NCBI GenBank assembly: GCA_946886875.1
Contig: CAMPJN010000105.1
Span: 1 to 10,464, forward strand
Source: an uncultured Pseudomonas sp.
Lineage (GTDB): Bacteria; Pseudomonadota; Gammaproteobacteria; Pseudomonadales; Pseudomonadaceae
Reading direction: 5' to 3'
DNA: 10,464 nucleotides
The notes below the pieces were generated by a model that saw only the letters and a program-made list of their open reading frames with translations, was not told where the DNA came from and ran no database searches. Positions 1 to 8,176 of the stretch are shown here, in pieces. The position numbers and the translations under genes are program-made. How positions within the stretch are numbered: the stretch's first letter is position 1; each line of letters starts with the position of its first letter.

Positions 1-1
1 A

Positions 2-97
2 CGCTTCAATGCAATGGTCGATCCGAGTCTCAAATACGCAGCAGGGAAACCTGCCTGTGCCCCTGACGCAAACCCTGGCGCCGCCCCTGATGAGTAA
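2..97 (+). CDS. Retropepsin-like ATP-dependent zinc protease, C-terminal fragment
   Basis: An open frame entering from the left edge ends at TAA 95-97 and gives 31 residues beginning RFNAMVDPSLKYAAGKPAC and ending in a Pro/Ala-rich tail. The VDPSLKYAAGKP stretch resembles the C-terminal end of the small proteins annotated 'ATP-dependent zinc protease' (RimB-like, retropepsin-fold aspartic peptidases). The catalytic Asp region would lie upstream of the window, so activity cannot be judged. The stop codon is only 5 bases before the next ATG (103), which supports one operon with the 7TM pseudo-transglutaminase and the ATP-grasp ligase. That gene trio is a recurring association in gammaproteobacteria. 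The family call leans on this context as well as on the short tail, so it is moderate. Confidence 0.6.
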   Translation, partial: RFNAMVDPSLKYAAGKPACAPDANPGAAPDE

Positions 98-102
98 ATC
101 CC

Positions 103-1629
103 ATGCGCTCTCTTAACCTGCATCTGAAAGTCCTGATCACCCTGCTGGTGGGTTTGGGCATTCTGATTACGGCCTACCAAATTTTCGTTCTCGGCATTCC
201 TCTGACCGAGGATGAAACCGATGACCTGTGGAATATCGATGCCCGAGTCGAGTTCCAGGCCAACCCCCGCGAGCCGGTGAAACTGCAAATGTTCGTGCCG
301 CCGCTGAACCAGGATTACGTCAGCCTCAATGAGAGCTTTATCTCGAACAACTACGGGGTAAGCATCAACCGCGCCGACGGCAACCGTAAGGTAACCTGGT
401 CAGCCCGTCGCGCCAGCGGCAAGGAAACCCTGTATTACCGCCTGGTGCTGACCAAGCGCTACAGCGGCGAACAGGCGAAAGCCAAGGGGCCGATCTTCCG
501 CGATAGCATCCTCGTCGAAGGGGCGGAAAAAATCGCCGCAGACGCCCTGCTCGCGCCGATTCGCCAGCACTCGGCAGACGTCGAAACCTTTATCAGCGAG
601 ACCATCAAACGGGTCAACAACACCCGCGACGACAACGTCAAGCTGCTGCTCGGCGGCGACACCTCGACCGCCAACAAGGCCAAAGCCATCGAATTGCTGC
701 TGTCCATCGCCCACGTGCCGATGGAGCGCCTGCACACCATTCGTTTAGCCGCCGACATCCAGCAAAGCCCGGAACTCTGGCTGCGCAGTTTCAATGGCGA
801 GAAATGGCTGTATTTCAACCCCGAATCGGGCGAGCAAGGCCTGCCCGAAGACCGTCTGGTCTGGTGGATCGGCGATGACGACCTGATCGATCTCGAAGGC
901 GGCAAGCAGGCGCAAGTCAGCTTCAGCCTGAGCAGCAGCGAGATGAACGCCATTCGCCTGGCCAAGCTGACCGACGAGAACACCGACGCCGACTTCCTCG
1001 AATATTCGCTGTACGGCCTGCCGCTGCAGACCCAGCAGACCTTCATGATCATGGTGATGATCCCGATCGGGGTGCTGGTGATCCTGATCCTGCGTAACCT
1101 CGGCGGCCTGCAAACCCTGGGCACCTTCACCCCGGTGCTGATCGCCCTGGCGTTCCGCGAAACCCAACTGGGCTTCGGCATCATCCTGTTCACCGTGATC
1201 ACCGCCGCCGGCTTGTCGCTGCGCTCTTATCTGGAACACCTGAAGTTGCAGATGTTGCCCAGACTTTCGGTGGTACTGACTTTCGTCGTGGTGTTGATCG
1301 CAGTGATCAGTCTGTTCAGCCACAAACTGGGCCTGGAACGCGGCCTCTCGGTTGCCTTGTTCCCGATGGTGATCCTGACCATGACCATCGAGCGCCTGTC
1401 GATCACCTGGGAAGAACGCGGTGGCGGCCATGCCTTCAAAGTGGCGGTCGGCACCCTGGTAGCGGCTACTCTGGCGCACCTGCTGATGAGCGTGCCGCAA
1501 CTGGTCTACTTCGTGTTCACCTTCCCGGCGGTCCTGATGATCCTGGTGGGCTTCATGCTGGCGATGGGTCGCTACCGCGGCTACCGCCTGACCGAACTCT
1601 TCCGTTTCAAAGCCTTCCTGAAGGATTGA
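103..1629 (+). CDS. Inactive transglutaminase domain fused to seven-transmembrane module
   Basis: A 508-residue membrane protein. One N-terminal helix (about 7-30) anchors a soluble, probably periplasmic domain (about 35-310). Seven hydrophobic segments follow, near 314-331, 338-352, 356-373, 388-405, 414-432, 444-462 and 466-488, then a basic cytoplasmic tail. This matches the Pfam pair 'inactive transglutaminase' plus '7TM fused to inactive transglutaminase'. The transglutaminase-like part (about 185-260) has lost its triad: there is no cysteine anywhere in the protein, and the position of the usual His-x-Trp / Asp-Pro pair reads LWLRSF...YFNPESG. It therefore more likely binds peptide or amide ligands than catalyses. 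It sits 5 bases after the protease stop and 3 bases before the ATP-grasp gene. No strong Shine-Dalgarno precedes ATG 103 (only GATGAG), so translation may be coupled to the upstream gene. Ligand and role are unknown. Confidence 0.9.
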   Translation: MRSLNLHLKVLITLLVGLGILITAYQIFVLGIPLTEDETDDLWNIDARVEFQANPREPVKLQMFVPPLNQDYVSLNESFISNNYGVSINRADGNRKVTWSARRASGKETLYYRLVLTKRYSGEQAKAKGPIFRDSILVEGAEKIAADALLAPIRQHSADVETFISETIKRVNNTRDDNVKLLLGGDTSTANKAKAIELLLSIAHVPMERLHTIRLAADIQQSPELWLRSFNGEKWLYFNPESGEQGLPEDRLVWWIGDDDLIDLEGGKQAQVSFSLSSSEMNAIRLAKLTDENTDADFLEYSLYGLPLQTQQTFMIMVMIPIGVLVILILRNLGGLQTLGTFTPVLIALAFRETQLGFGIILFTVITAAGLSLRSYLEHLKLQMLPRLSVVLTFVVVLIAVISLFSHKLGLERGLSVALFPMVILTMTIERLSITWEERGGGHAFKVAVGTLVAATLAHLLMSVPQLVYFVFTFPAVLMILVGFMLAMGRYRGYRLTELFRFKAFLKD

Positions 1630-1632
1630 GCC

Positions 1633-2619
1633 ATGCTAGGTCTCTGGAACACATGGAAGGCCCTCGAAGCCAAAGGCATCATGGGCATCAACCGGCGTAA
1701 TGCGGACTATGTGCTGAAGTACAACAAACGGCACCTCTACCCGATCGTCGACGACAAGATCATCACCAAAGAGCGCGCCATCGAGGCCGGTATCGACGTG
1801 CCTGAGATGTATGGCGTGATCGAAACCGAAAAAGGCATCGACAAGCTGCGCGAGATCATCGGTGACCGCCCGGATTTCGTGGTCAAACCGGCACAGGGCG
1901 CCGGCGGCGACGGCATTCTGGTGATCGCCGATCGCTTCGAGGACAAGTACAGAACCGTCTCCGGCAAGATCATCAGCCATGAGGAAATCGAGCACCAGAT
2001 TTCCAGCATCCTCACCGGGCTTTACTCCCTCGGCGGCCATCGCGACCGCGCGCTGATCGAATACCGCGTCACCCCGGACCAGATCTTCAAGAGCATCAGT
2101 TACGAAGGTGTGCCGGACATCCGCATCATCGTGCTGATGGGCTATCCGATCATGGCCATGCTGCGTCTGCCCACCCGCCAATCCGGCGGCAAAGCCAACT
2201 TGCACCAAGGCGCCATTGGCGTCGGCGTGGACCTGGCCACCGGCGTTACCCTGCGCGGCACCTGGTTGAACAACAAAATCAGCAAGCACCCCGACACCAC
2301 CAACGCGGTCGACGGCGTGCAACTGCCGAACTGGGACGGTTTTATGAAGCTCGCCGCCGGCTGCTACGAGCTCTGCGGCCTCGGCTATATCGGTGTCGAC
2401 ATGGTGCTCGATCAGGACAAAGGTCCGCTGATCCTGGAGCTCAACGCCCGCCCCGGCCTGAATATCCAGATCGCCAACGACTGCGGCCTGACCCATCGCG
2501 CCCACGCCGTGGAAGCCCGGCTGGAGGAGCTGAAAAAGAAAGGCATACAAGAAACGCCGGAAGAGCGCATGCGCTTCTCCCAAGGGCTGTTCGGCCATGT
2601 GCCCATGGCCGAGATCTGA
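1633..2619 (+). CDS. RimK-related ATP-grasp alpha-L-glutamate ligase-like protein
   Basis: A 328-residue cytoplasmic ATP-grasp enzyme. Visible elements are the nucleotide-binding loop FVVKPAQGAGGDGIL (82-96, with the ATP-contacting Lys at 85), PDIRIIV (161-167), GGKANLHQGAIGVGVDL (185-201), and the metal-binding end GVDMVLD (254-260) followed by LILELNARPGLN (266-277; Glu269, Asn271, Arg273). All the residues needed for acyl-phosphate ligase chemistry appear present. This fits the RimK-related 'alpha-L-glutamate ligase-like' family, whose substrate is not established. Known relatives add Glu to ribosomal protein S6 or to cofactors. The start is set by AAGGA at 1621-1625, 7 bases before ATG 1633, lying inside the end of the upstream gene. 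It is the last gene of the cassette and is followed by a strong terminator. Amide-bond formation is inferred from the fold; calling glutamate the substrate is only a family label. Confidence 0.9.
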   Translation: MLGLWNTWKALEAKGIMGINRRNADYVLKYNKRHLYPIVDDKIITKERAIEAGIDVPEMYGVIETEKGIDKLREIIGDRPDFVVKPAQGAGGDGILVIADRFEDKYRTVSGKIISHEEIEHQISSILTGLYSLGGHRDRALIEYRVTPDQIFKSISYEGVPDIRIIVLMGYPIMAMLRLPTRQSGGKANLHQGAIGVGVDLATGVTLRGTWLNNKISKHPDTTNAVDGVQLPNWDGFMKLAAGCYELCGLGYIGVDMVLDQDKGPLILELNARPGLNIQIANDCGLTHRAHAVEARLEELKKKGIQETPEERMRFSQGLFGHVPMAEI

Positions 2620-2650
2620 CCAGCAAACACGACAGGTCGTATCGCTGTAC

Positions 2651-2686
2651 AACGCCGTTCACCTGGGCCAGGTGAACGGCGTTTTT
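2651..2686 (+). terminator. Rho-independent terminator of the protease/7TM/ATP-grasp operon
   Basis: A perfect inverted repeat, AACGCCGTTCACCTGG (2651-2666) against CCAGGTGAACGGCGTT (2668-2683), forms a very stable hairpin with a minimal loop. It runs into TTTTT (2682-2686), 31 bases after the ATP-grasp stop codon. On the opposite strand the stem is followed by only two Ts, so it is a good terminator for plus-strand transcripts and a poor one for the converging regulator operon, although the hairpin itself could still slow that transcript. Confidence 0.92.
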
Positions 2687-2726
2687 CTTGGCTTATGCGC
2701 CGTCGCGTGCGCCTCGTACGGGCGGG

Positions 2727-5441
2727 TTATGCCTCGCTCAGCAAGCCCAGAGCTTTACCCTTGAGCACCGCTTGGGTACGACTGCGCACGCCCAACTTGG
2801 CGAACAGGTTATGCAGGTGCCATTTGATCGTGGCCTCCGACAAATGCACGGTTTGCGCAATATCGCGATTGGACAGCCCAGCCGCGACGAAGCGCAGAAT
2901 TTCTCGCTCGCGATGGCTGACGTCCTGCTTCTCGTCGAGGCTATCGAGATCGACGGCGAGCCGGCTGCACTGTTCGCGCAGTTGCGCCAGCAAACCTTGC
3001 CAGGCTGCCGCCGCTTGCGGCTCGGCAGTGGTCCAGGTTTCCATCAGCGGCAGTAGCCAGAGGGCATCGTCGAGGAACATGCGGCGATAACCGCTTTGCC
3101 AGGCATCCTCCAGGGTCGGTACGAGCAGGGCAAAGGCTTTGTCGCGATGGCCCTTGCGCCAGTACGCCACAGCCAGCAGCAGGGACAAGCGCAGGCGCCT
3201 ATCGCGCTGATGCGGTGCTGTCTGCTCTGTCAAACAGGTCTCCAGCAAAGCCTGGGCTTTGGCCGCCAACCGTTCGCTCAGTGCCAGACGCGCCTGCGCC
3301 AGGGCCATGGCGGTGCTGGCATCGGCGTAACCGCCAGAAGCCTGTGCGGGCAGCTGCAAGCAAACCCGCTCAGCCTCGTTTGGCCGCTGCAACCACAGCA
3401 GGAACTGGATCTTGCAGCACATACCCAGAGCGTACACCCGCTCAGAGCCGGGGCCATGTAGGGTATCCAGCCATTCGTCGAGGTCGAGCAAGGCCTGCTC
3501 GCCTTCACCGGCAAAGAAACGCGCCCGGGCCAGTACCAGCTTGCCGCGGCTAATCAGTTCGATCGGCGTGGCGACGTCGCGCCAGGTGGTCGCCAACGGC
3601 AACTCGGCGAGGATGGCACCATGCCGGTCCTGCTCATAGAGCAAATCGGCATAGGCCAACGCCAGGGGACCGCCGACCCGGCTGCGCCGACCGAACAACT
3701 GCTCGACCCGGCTGCGCGTGCGCTCGGCAAGCGCCCGGCCGCGTTCCAGCTCGCCCGATTCCTTGCAGATCAGGGTTTCGATCAGACTGGCAACAACCTG
3801 CAGGTAGACGCTCTCGGTCTGACGCAAACACTCGCGTACCACACGAATGGAGTGCTTGGCCTCGCCATATTCGCCTTGCGAGGCATAGGCAGCGGCCTGT
3901 ATGCAGGACAGGCTGGCGCGAAACACCGGCTGGTTATCCGGCACCAGGCTCAACCATTGACCAGCCACCTTGAGGCAACTGTCGAGCTTATCCTGATAGA
4001 GCAGCACCAAGGCCTTAAGCACTTGCGCCGCGGCCAGCAACTCCACCAGGCCATGGTGCAGGTTATCGCCATGACCGGCCAACAAGTGGCCGCTGACCTC
4101 TTCGATCAAGGCTTCGGCTTCGGCATATTTCTGTTCGAAGGCCAATTGCCAGGCGTAGAAAATCTGGAACACCGGATGCTCGCGAATCACTTCGGCGGGC
4201 ATGTCCTTGAGCATCGCCAATACGCCGTACACCCGATTATCGGCGATCAGGCGCGAACCCTGGCGCTCCAGCAATTGCGCGGCAAAGCCATAGTCACGGG
4301 CACGCAGGGCATATTTGATCGCCTTGCTGGCCAGACCATGACTTTCGCACCAGCGCGCCGCCGCATGCAGCAGATGGGTCGAGTCGCCATGTTTGCTCAA
4401 ACTGCCCTGCAGGAACTCGGCGAACAGCGGGTGATAACGAAACCAGCGTCCTTCGCTGTCCAGCGGGATGATGAACAATTGCTCGCGCTGCAGGCGCTGC
4501 AATACCTGCTGGCTATCACTGCGGGCGGTCAGCGCATCGCACAGCTCGGCGTCGAACTCATCGAGCAACGAGGTCTGTTCGAGGAAGCGCTGCAAGGCCT
4601 CCGGTAGCGAATGCAGCACATCTTCGCTCAGGTAGTCGGCGATATTACGTTCGGTGCCGGACAGCCCGGCAAGAAAGGCTGCACGATCAGGATCGCGGGC
4701 CAGTGACAGTGAAACCAGATGCAATGCGGTGATCCAGCCTTCGGTGCGTCCATGCAGCAGATCGATCTCCGCCGTGCTCAACTGCAGCTGTTTGATCTCG
4801 CGCAGGTACTCTTCGGTCTCGGCACGACTCAGGCGCAATGCATCGACGTCGATCCGGGTCGACCAGGGCTTGGGCGCCATGGCCTGTTCATCGAGAAAAC
4901 CTGGGGTGTAACGCGAACTGGCGATCACATGCACGTTGCCGGGGATACGCTCGACGAAATAGCTGACCAAGGGTCCCATGGCCGCGTGGCGGATGCGGTG
5001 GAAGTCGTCGAGCATCAAATAAAGGTCGACCTCGATCCGGCGCATATCGGCGAGAAAAGCATCGGCCAAAGCCTCGAGAGGCAAATTCAGATGATCCTTC
5101 ATCAACCCCGCGCTATGGCCACCAAAGCCCGGCAGCTGGGCGTCGATAGCAGCGATCAGATAGCGCAGCAAGCGCTTCGGGTCACTGTCCGACTCATCGC
5201 AGGTCAGCCAGGCGACGCAGGCGCCCGCCTCCTGCAAGCGCAGGCGAAACTGACTGAGCACGGTGCTTTTACCAAACCCGGCGGGCGCGCTGAGCAGTAT
5301 CAGGCGCTGTTGCCGATCGGCGAACAACCGCTCCAACAAGGCTCTGCGCAGCAATAAGGGTCGATCACCGGCGTCCGCCGGAAACAACTTGGTGGCTAAT
5401 ACCGGAAAGGCCCGCGGCGCAGGCGAGGAGATTCCATTCAT
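2727..5441 (-). CDS. MalT-like LAL-family LuxR transcriptional regulator, second gene of pair
   Basis: A 904-residue STAND-class regulator, close in length to E. coli MalT (about 900 aa). A P-loop SAPAGFGKST (51-60) and a Walker B YLMLDDFH (141-148) mark the NTPase. A long helical-repeat, TPR-like region fills the middle, and a LuxR-type HTH occupies about 840-900 (REREILRFVAAGLSN...TIKWHLHN...LGVRSRTQA). By family analogy, inducer plus ATP drives oligomerisation and activation of sigma-70 promoters; the inducer is not deducible here. ATG 5441 overlaps the TGA of the upstream paralogue as ATGA (5438-5441), and no good Shine-Dalgarno is seen, so translation is probably coupled by reinitiation. 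No metabolic genes are adjacent on its strand; it converges on the ATP-grasp cassette across 107 bases. PAO1 has, from memory, a similar regulator pair beside pabB. Confidence 0.93.
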   Translation of the reverse strand: MNGISSPAPRAFPVLATKLFPADAGDRPLLLRRALLERLFADRQQRLILLSAPAGFGKSTVLSQFRLRLQEAGACVAWLTCDESDSDPKRLLRYLIAAIDAQLPGFGGHSAGLMKDHLNLPLEALADAFLADMRRIEVDLYLMLDDFHRIRHAAMGPLVSYFVERIPGNVHVIASSRYTPGFLDEQAMAPKPWSTRIDVDALRLSRAETEEYLREIKQLQLSTAEIDLLHGRTEGWITALHLVSLSLARDPDRAAFLAGLSGTERNIADYLSEDVLHSLPEALQRFLEQTSLLDEFDAELCDALTARSDSQQVLQRLQREQLFIIPLDSEGRWFRYHPLFAEFLQGSLSKHGDSTHLLHAAARWCESHGLASKAIKYALRARDYGFAAQLLERQGSRLIADNRVYGVLAMLKDMPAEVIREHPVFQIFYAWQLAFEQKYAEAEALIEEVSGHLLAGHGDNLHHGLVELLAAAQVLKALVLLYQDKLDSCLKVAGQWLSLVPDNQPVFRASLSCIQAAAYASQGEYGEAKHSIRVVRECLRQTESVYLQVVASLIETLICKESGELERGRALAERTRSRVEQLFGRRSRVGGPLALAYADLLYEQDRHGAILAELPLATTWRDVATPIELISRGKLVLARARFFAGEGEQALLDLDEWLDTLHGPGSERVYALGMCCKIQFLLWLQRPNEAERVCLQLPAQASGGYADASTAMALAQARLALSERLAAKAQALLETCLTEQTAPHQRDRRLRLSLLLAVAYWRKGHRDKAFALLVPTLEDAWQSGYRRMFLDDALWLLPLMETWTTAEPQAAAAWQGLLAQLREQCSRLAVDLDSLDEKQDVSHREREILRFVAAGLSNRDIAQTVHLSEATIKWHLHNLFAKLGVRSRTQAVLKGKALGLLSEA

Positions 5442-8149
5442 GACAATAAACTCAGCTCACGGGCGCGGCGGATGGCTTGAGTGCGATTACGCACCTCAAG
5501 CTTTTCGTAGATGTTGTGCAGGTGCCATTTGACCGTTCCCAGGGCCAGCGACAGTTGCTGGCCGATCTGCTCGTTCGACAGCCCCTCGGCGGCCAGGCAC
5601 ACCACTTCGCGCTCGCGCTCGGTCAAGGCTTCGTCCAGCTCAGCCGCTGACTGCGCAGCACCCTGCCCCGGCCAGAGTGCCAGCAACTGGCGCACGAATA
5701 CCTGCAACGCCGGTTGGCGCTCGGCGGCCTCCAGTTGCTGGAGCATCAGGCGGATGGCCTCGCCCTCCTCGATAAACAGGCTGCGTACGCCTTCGCGCTC
5801 GGCAACGACCAGACAGCCCGCGAGCAGACAGTTGCCACGGTCCTGATAACCCAGCCGCTGATAGCTGAGCGCTGCGAGCAGATCCAGGCGTAAACGCTGC
5901 AGGCCATGCCAATCCTCTAACAGCGACTCGCGCAACTGGGTGATCTCATGCAGCGCCTCGCTGTAATGGCCCCGCGCCTGCTGCAGGCGTACCCGGGTCA
6001 GCCCCTGCACCCAGAGCACGGGATTGAAGCGCATGTGCGGGTAATGCTCGGCCAGTTTGGCCCAATCGACGGATTTGAAGCGCTGCTCGGCGCGTTTGAG
6101 CCTGTCGGCCGCAGACTCCTGCAGGATCTGCGCGATCTCATCGCCAATGGCCATCGCATAAAAACGCCATGATTGGTTGCGCGCCGCCAGCTTCTGCATC
6201 AGCGTCAAGCTGGTCAAAGCCTCCGCCGGGGTGTTGCGCATGCGTTTGATCCGAGCCATGCAGAGCATGCCCTGGGCGTATAAATCGATGGGATTGATCA
6301 CATCGACAGTCGCCAACGCCCAGCACAAGCGCTCGTCTATCCCATCCAAACGCCCCTGGTTATAGGCAATCAGCGCTTCGCTAATGGTTGGCAAAGCGAT
6401 CGCCCGGGATTTTTCCGCGAACCAGGGGGCGATATGTTCTTGCAGCTGCGCGAACAACGCTTGCGCCTGCTTGACCTGCCCCTGCTCCAGGCACATGAGA
6501 ATCTCGACATTGGCCAGCTGCGTACCCAGGTAGCGCCCCTCGAGAAAATGATTGCGCTGCTGAGCCAAGGCCAGCAATCGCCGCGCCTGCTCGGGCAGGC
6601 CCATCATCGCCGAGGCCAAGGCGCCGATAATCAACATCGCCACTTCGAGAAAGGCCGTGTGCTGGCCCAGCTGCTCTTCGATCCGCAGCGCCAGAGTGAC
6701 GCAGGTCGGCAGATCGTCTTTCTGCAAGGCGATCACCGCTTTGATCGCCAGAGTCGCCAATAACCTGTCGCTCAACCGCCCGGTTGCTTTAGCCTCGCCC
6801 CAACGCGCCATCTGCTCGTCGAGGATGCGATTGGCCTCCGGCAAACCCAACTCGGCCGCGCGCGCCCAGACATCCACCAATACCAGGATCGGGAAGCGCT
6901 CGACCATGGCGTCGGGCACGTCCTGGCGCCACCTATAGATCAGATTCAGCTGGCCGCGGTTGATCAATTCCAGGCCACAGCCATCGATCAGGGCGGCGAG
7001 CATTTCGGCATCCTCGGCCAGGCGCGCATGCTCGATCGCCAGATTCTGCATATGGTGGTTGGCGAACCAGAGGCTGGCATTGAAGTGCAGTTGCTTGAAA
7101 CGCTCGGGGTCGCGCTCCTTCAGGTGACTGCGCAAAAACTCGGCGAACAGATTGTGAAAACGGTACCACTGGCGCGTATGGTCGAGCGGCAATAGGAATA
7201 GCTGCATGGCTTCCAATTGCTCAAGTAACTGCTGGCCGTCATGACGCCCGGTCAAGGCATCGGCCAGATCGCCACTCAGCTGCTGGGCCACGCCCAGGGC
7301 CAATAGCAGCTCCTGTTTATCCACGGGTAGTTGCTGAAAAACGCTACGCAGCAGGTAATCGCCGACTGCGCCTTGCCCGCGGCCCATGTCCTGCAGTTGC
7401 GTTTTGGCCTCAGGCTGATGGCGCAACCACAGACTGGCCAGATGCACGCCGACCATCCAACCCTCGGTCTGTTTGTACAGCGCGGCGAACGCCGCAGCGT
7501 CCAATTGCTGACCGTGACGCGCCAGATAGTCGCGGGTTTCGGCCTGGTTCAGGCGCAGATCCTGCTCGCTGACTTCGACCATCAGCCCCTTGGCGCGCAA
7601 CGTCGCCAGGTTCAGCGCCGGCTGCGAGCGGCTACCAATGGCCAAGGTGAAGGCGCAGGGCGCGAAGCGGATCAATCGGTTCAACGCGGCCAACAGCTCA
7701 GCGTCGGTAATCAGGTGCACATCGTCCAGCACCAGCAATAGCGGCACATCCAGCGTCGCCAGATCCATCAGCAGCGCTTCCATCACCGCCGCCACCGGCA
7801 CTCGCATGGTGTTGTGCAGATAGGTGCGCGCCTCAACGCCGCGCCCAGGCAGCCAGGGGCCAATGGCATCGGTCAGTTGCAGGAGGAAACGCGACGGGTC
7901 GTCATCTTCCGGGCTCAGCGACAGCCAGGCCACCGAACTGCCTTCTGCCAAGCGTGATTGCGCCAAGGCGGCCAAGGCGCTGGTTTTGCCAAATCCGGCG
8001 GGCGCCGAAAACAGCCAAAGCCTGGCGTGCGGATGCTCGGCAATGGCGGCTTCGACCAGAGGCCGAGCCATATAATCGAGAGGTGTTCGGGGTGGCGTGA
8101 GTTTGGAGCGCTGGAGACTACCTGCGGCTGGATCTTGCACTGTATCCAA
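5438..8149 (-). CDS. MalT-like LAL-family LuxR transcriptional regulator, first gene of pair
   Basis: A 903-residue LAL regulator: P-loop FSAPAGFGKT (47-56), Walker B LLLVLDDVH (137-145), a long helical-repeat sensor/oligomerisation region, and a C-terminal LuxR HTH (about 842-903: LTEREREVVCLAAEGLSN...TVKWHLHN...LEVRNRTQA). Counting by eye, its HTH is identical to that of the downstream paralogue at about half of 61 positions, including the whole KWHLHN recognition-helix core. No ATG lies near the N-terminus. The chosen start is TTG at 8149-8147, supported by AGGGA (minus strand, 8162-8158) 8 bases upstream; GTG three codons later (8140) is the alternative, and an in-frame TAG lies ten codons upstream of the TTG. 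A MITE-like palindrome ends 27 bases before the start. As first gene of the operon, it probably sets expression of both regulators. The inducer and target genes are unknown. Confidence 0.93.
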   Translation of the reverse strand: MDTVQDPAAGSLQRSKLTPPRTPLDYMARPLVEAAIAEHPHARLWLFSAPAGFGKTSALAALAQSRLAEGSSVAWLSLSPEDDDPSRFLLQLTDAIGPWLPGRGVEARTYLHNTMRVPVAAVMEALLMDLATLDVPLLLVLDDVHLITDAELLAALNRLIRFAPCAFTLAIGSRSQPALNLATLRAKGLMVEVSEQDLRLNQAETRDYLARHGQQLDAAAFAALYKQTEGWMVGVHLASLWLRHQPEAKTQLQDMGRGQGAVGDYLLRSVFQQLPVDKQELLLALGVAQQLSGDLADALTGRHDGQQLLEQLEAMQLFLLPLDHTRQWYRFHNLFAEFLRSHLKERDPERFKQLHFNASLWFANHHMQNLAIEHARLAEDAEMLAALIDGCGLELINRGQLNLIYRWRQDVPDAMVERFPILVLVDVWARAAELGLPEANRILDEQMARWGEAKATGRLSDRLLATLAIKAVIALQKDDLPTCVTLALRIEEQLGQHTAFLEVAMLIIGALASAMMGLPEQARRLLALAQQRNHFLEGRYLGTQLANVEILMCLEQGQVKQAQALFAQLQEHIAPWFAEKSRAIALPTISEALIAYNQGRLDGIDERLCWALATVDVINPIDLYAQGMLCMARIKRMRNTPAEALTSLTLMQKLAARNQSWRFYAMAIGDEIAQILQESAADRLKRAEQRFKSVDWAKLAEHYPHMRFNPVLWVQGLTRVRLQQARGHYSEALHEITQLRESLLEDWHGLQRLRLDLLAALSYQRLGYQDRGNCLLAGCLVVAEREGVRSLFIEEGEAIRLMLQQLEAAERQPALQVFVRQLLALWPGQGAAQSAAELDEALTEREREVVCLAAEGLSNEQIGQQLSLALGTVKWHLHNIYEKLEVRNRTQAIRRARELSLLS

Positions 8150-8157
8150 GACACTGA

Positions 8158-8162
8158 TCCCT
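8158..8162 (-). promoter_or_regulatory. Shine-Dalgarno deciding the TTG start of the first LAL regulator
   Basis: Read on the minus strand this is AGGGA, 8 bases from TTG 8149 but 17 from the alternative GTG 8140. The spacing favours the TTG start. Only 14 bases separate it from the edge of the palindromic element at 8177. Confidence 0.5.
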
Positions 8163-8176
8163 GTTTGGTTATTCTT

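Noticed and set aside
459..1500. Minus-strand open frames opposite the 7TM protein
   Set aside because: The sequences are low-complexity Gln/His/Arg/Ser-rich shadows of a membrane-protein gene whose own frame has clear helices.
1636..2652. Long minus-strand open frame (338 codons) opposite the ATP-grasp gene
   Set aside because: It is antisense to a gene with clear ATP-grasp motifs; its composition (rich in His, Val, Asp, Ala, Gly) is typical of the mirror frame of GC-biased codons, and it shows no domain.
3621..4607. Plus-strand open frame (328 codons) inside the second LAL regulator
   Set aside because: It is rich in Gln, Leu and Ala with no recognisable motif, and lies antisense to the continuous LAL reading frame; it reflects GC-biased third positions.
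4719..5357. Plus-strand open frame (212 codons) opposite the ATPase domain of the LAL regulator
   Set aside because: It covers the strand opposite the P-loop and Walker B codons, and has no plausible promoter or family features.
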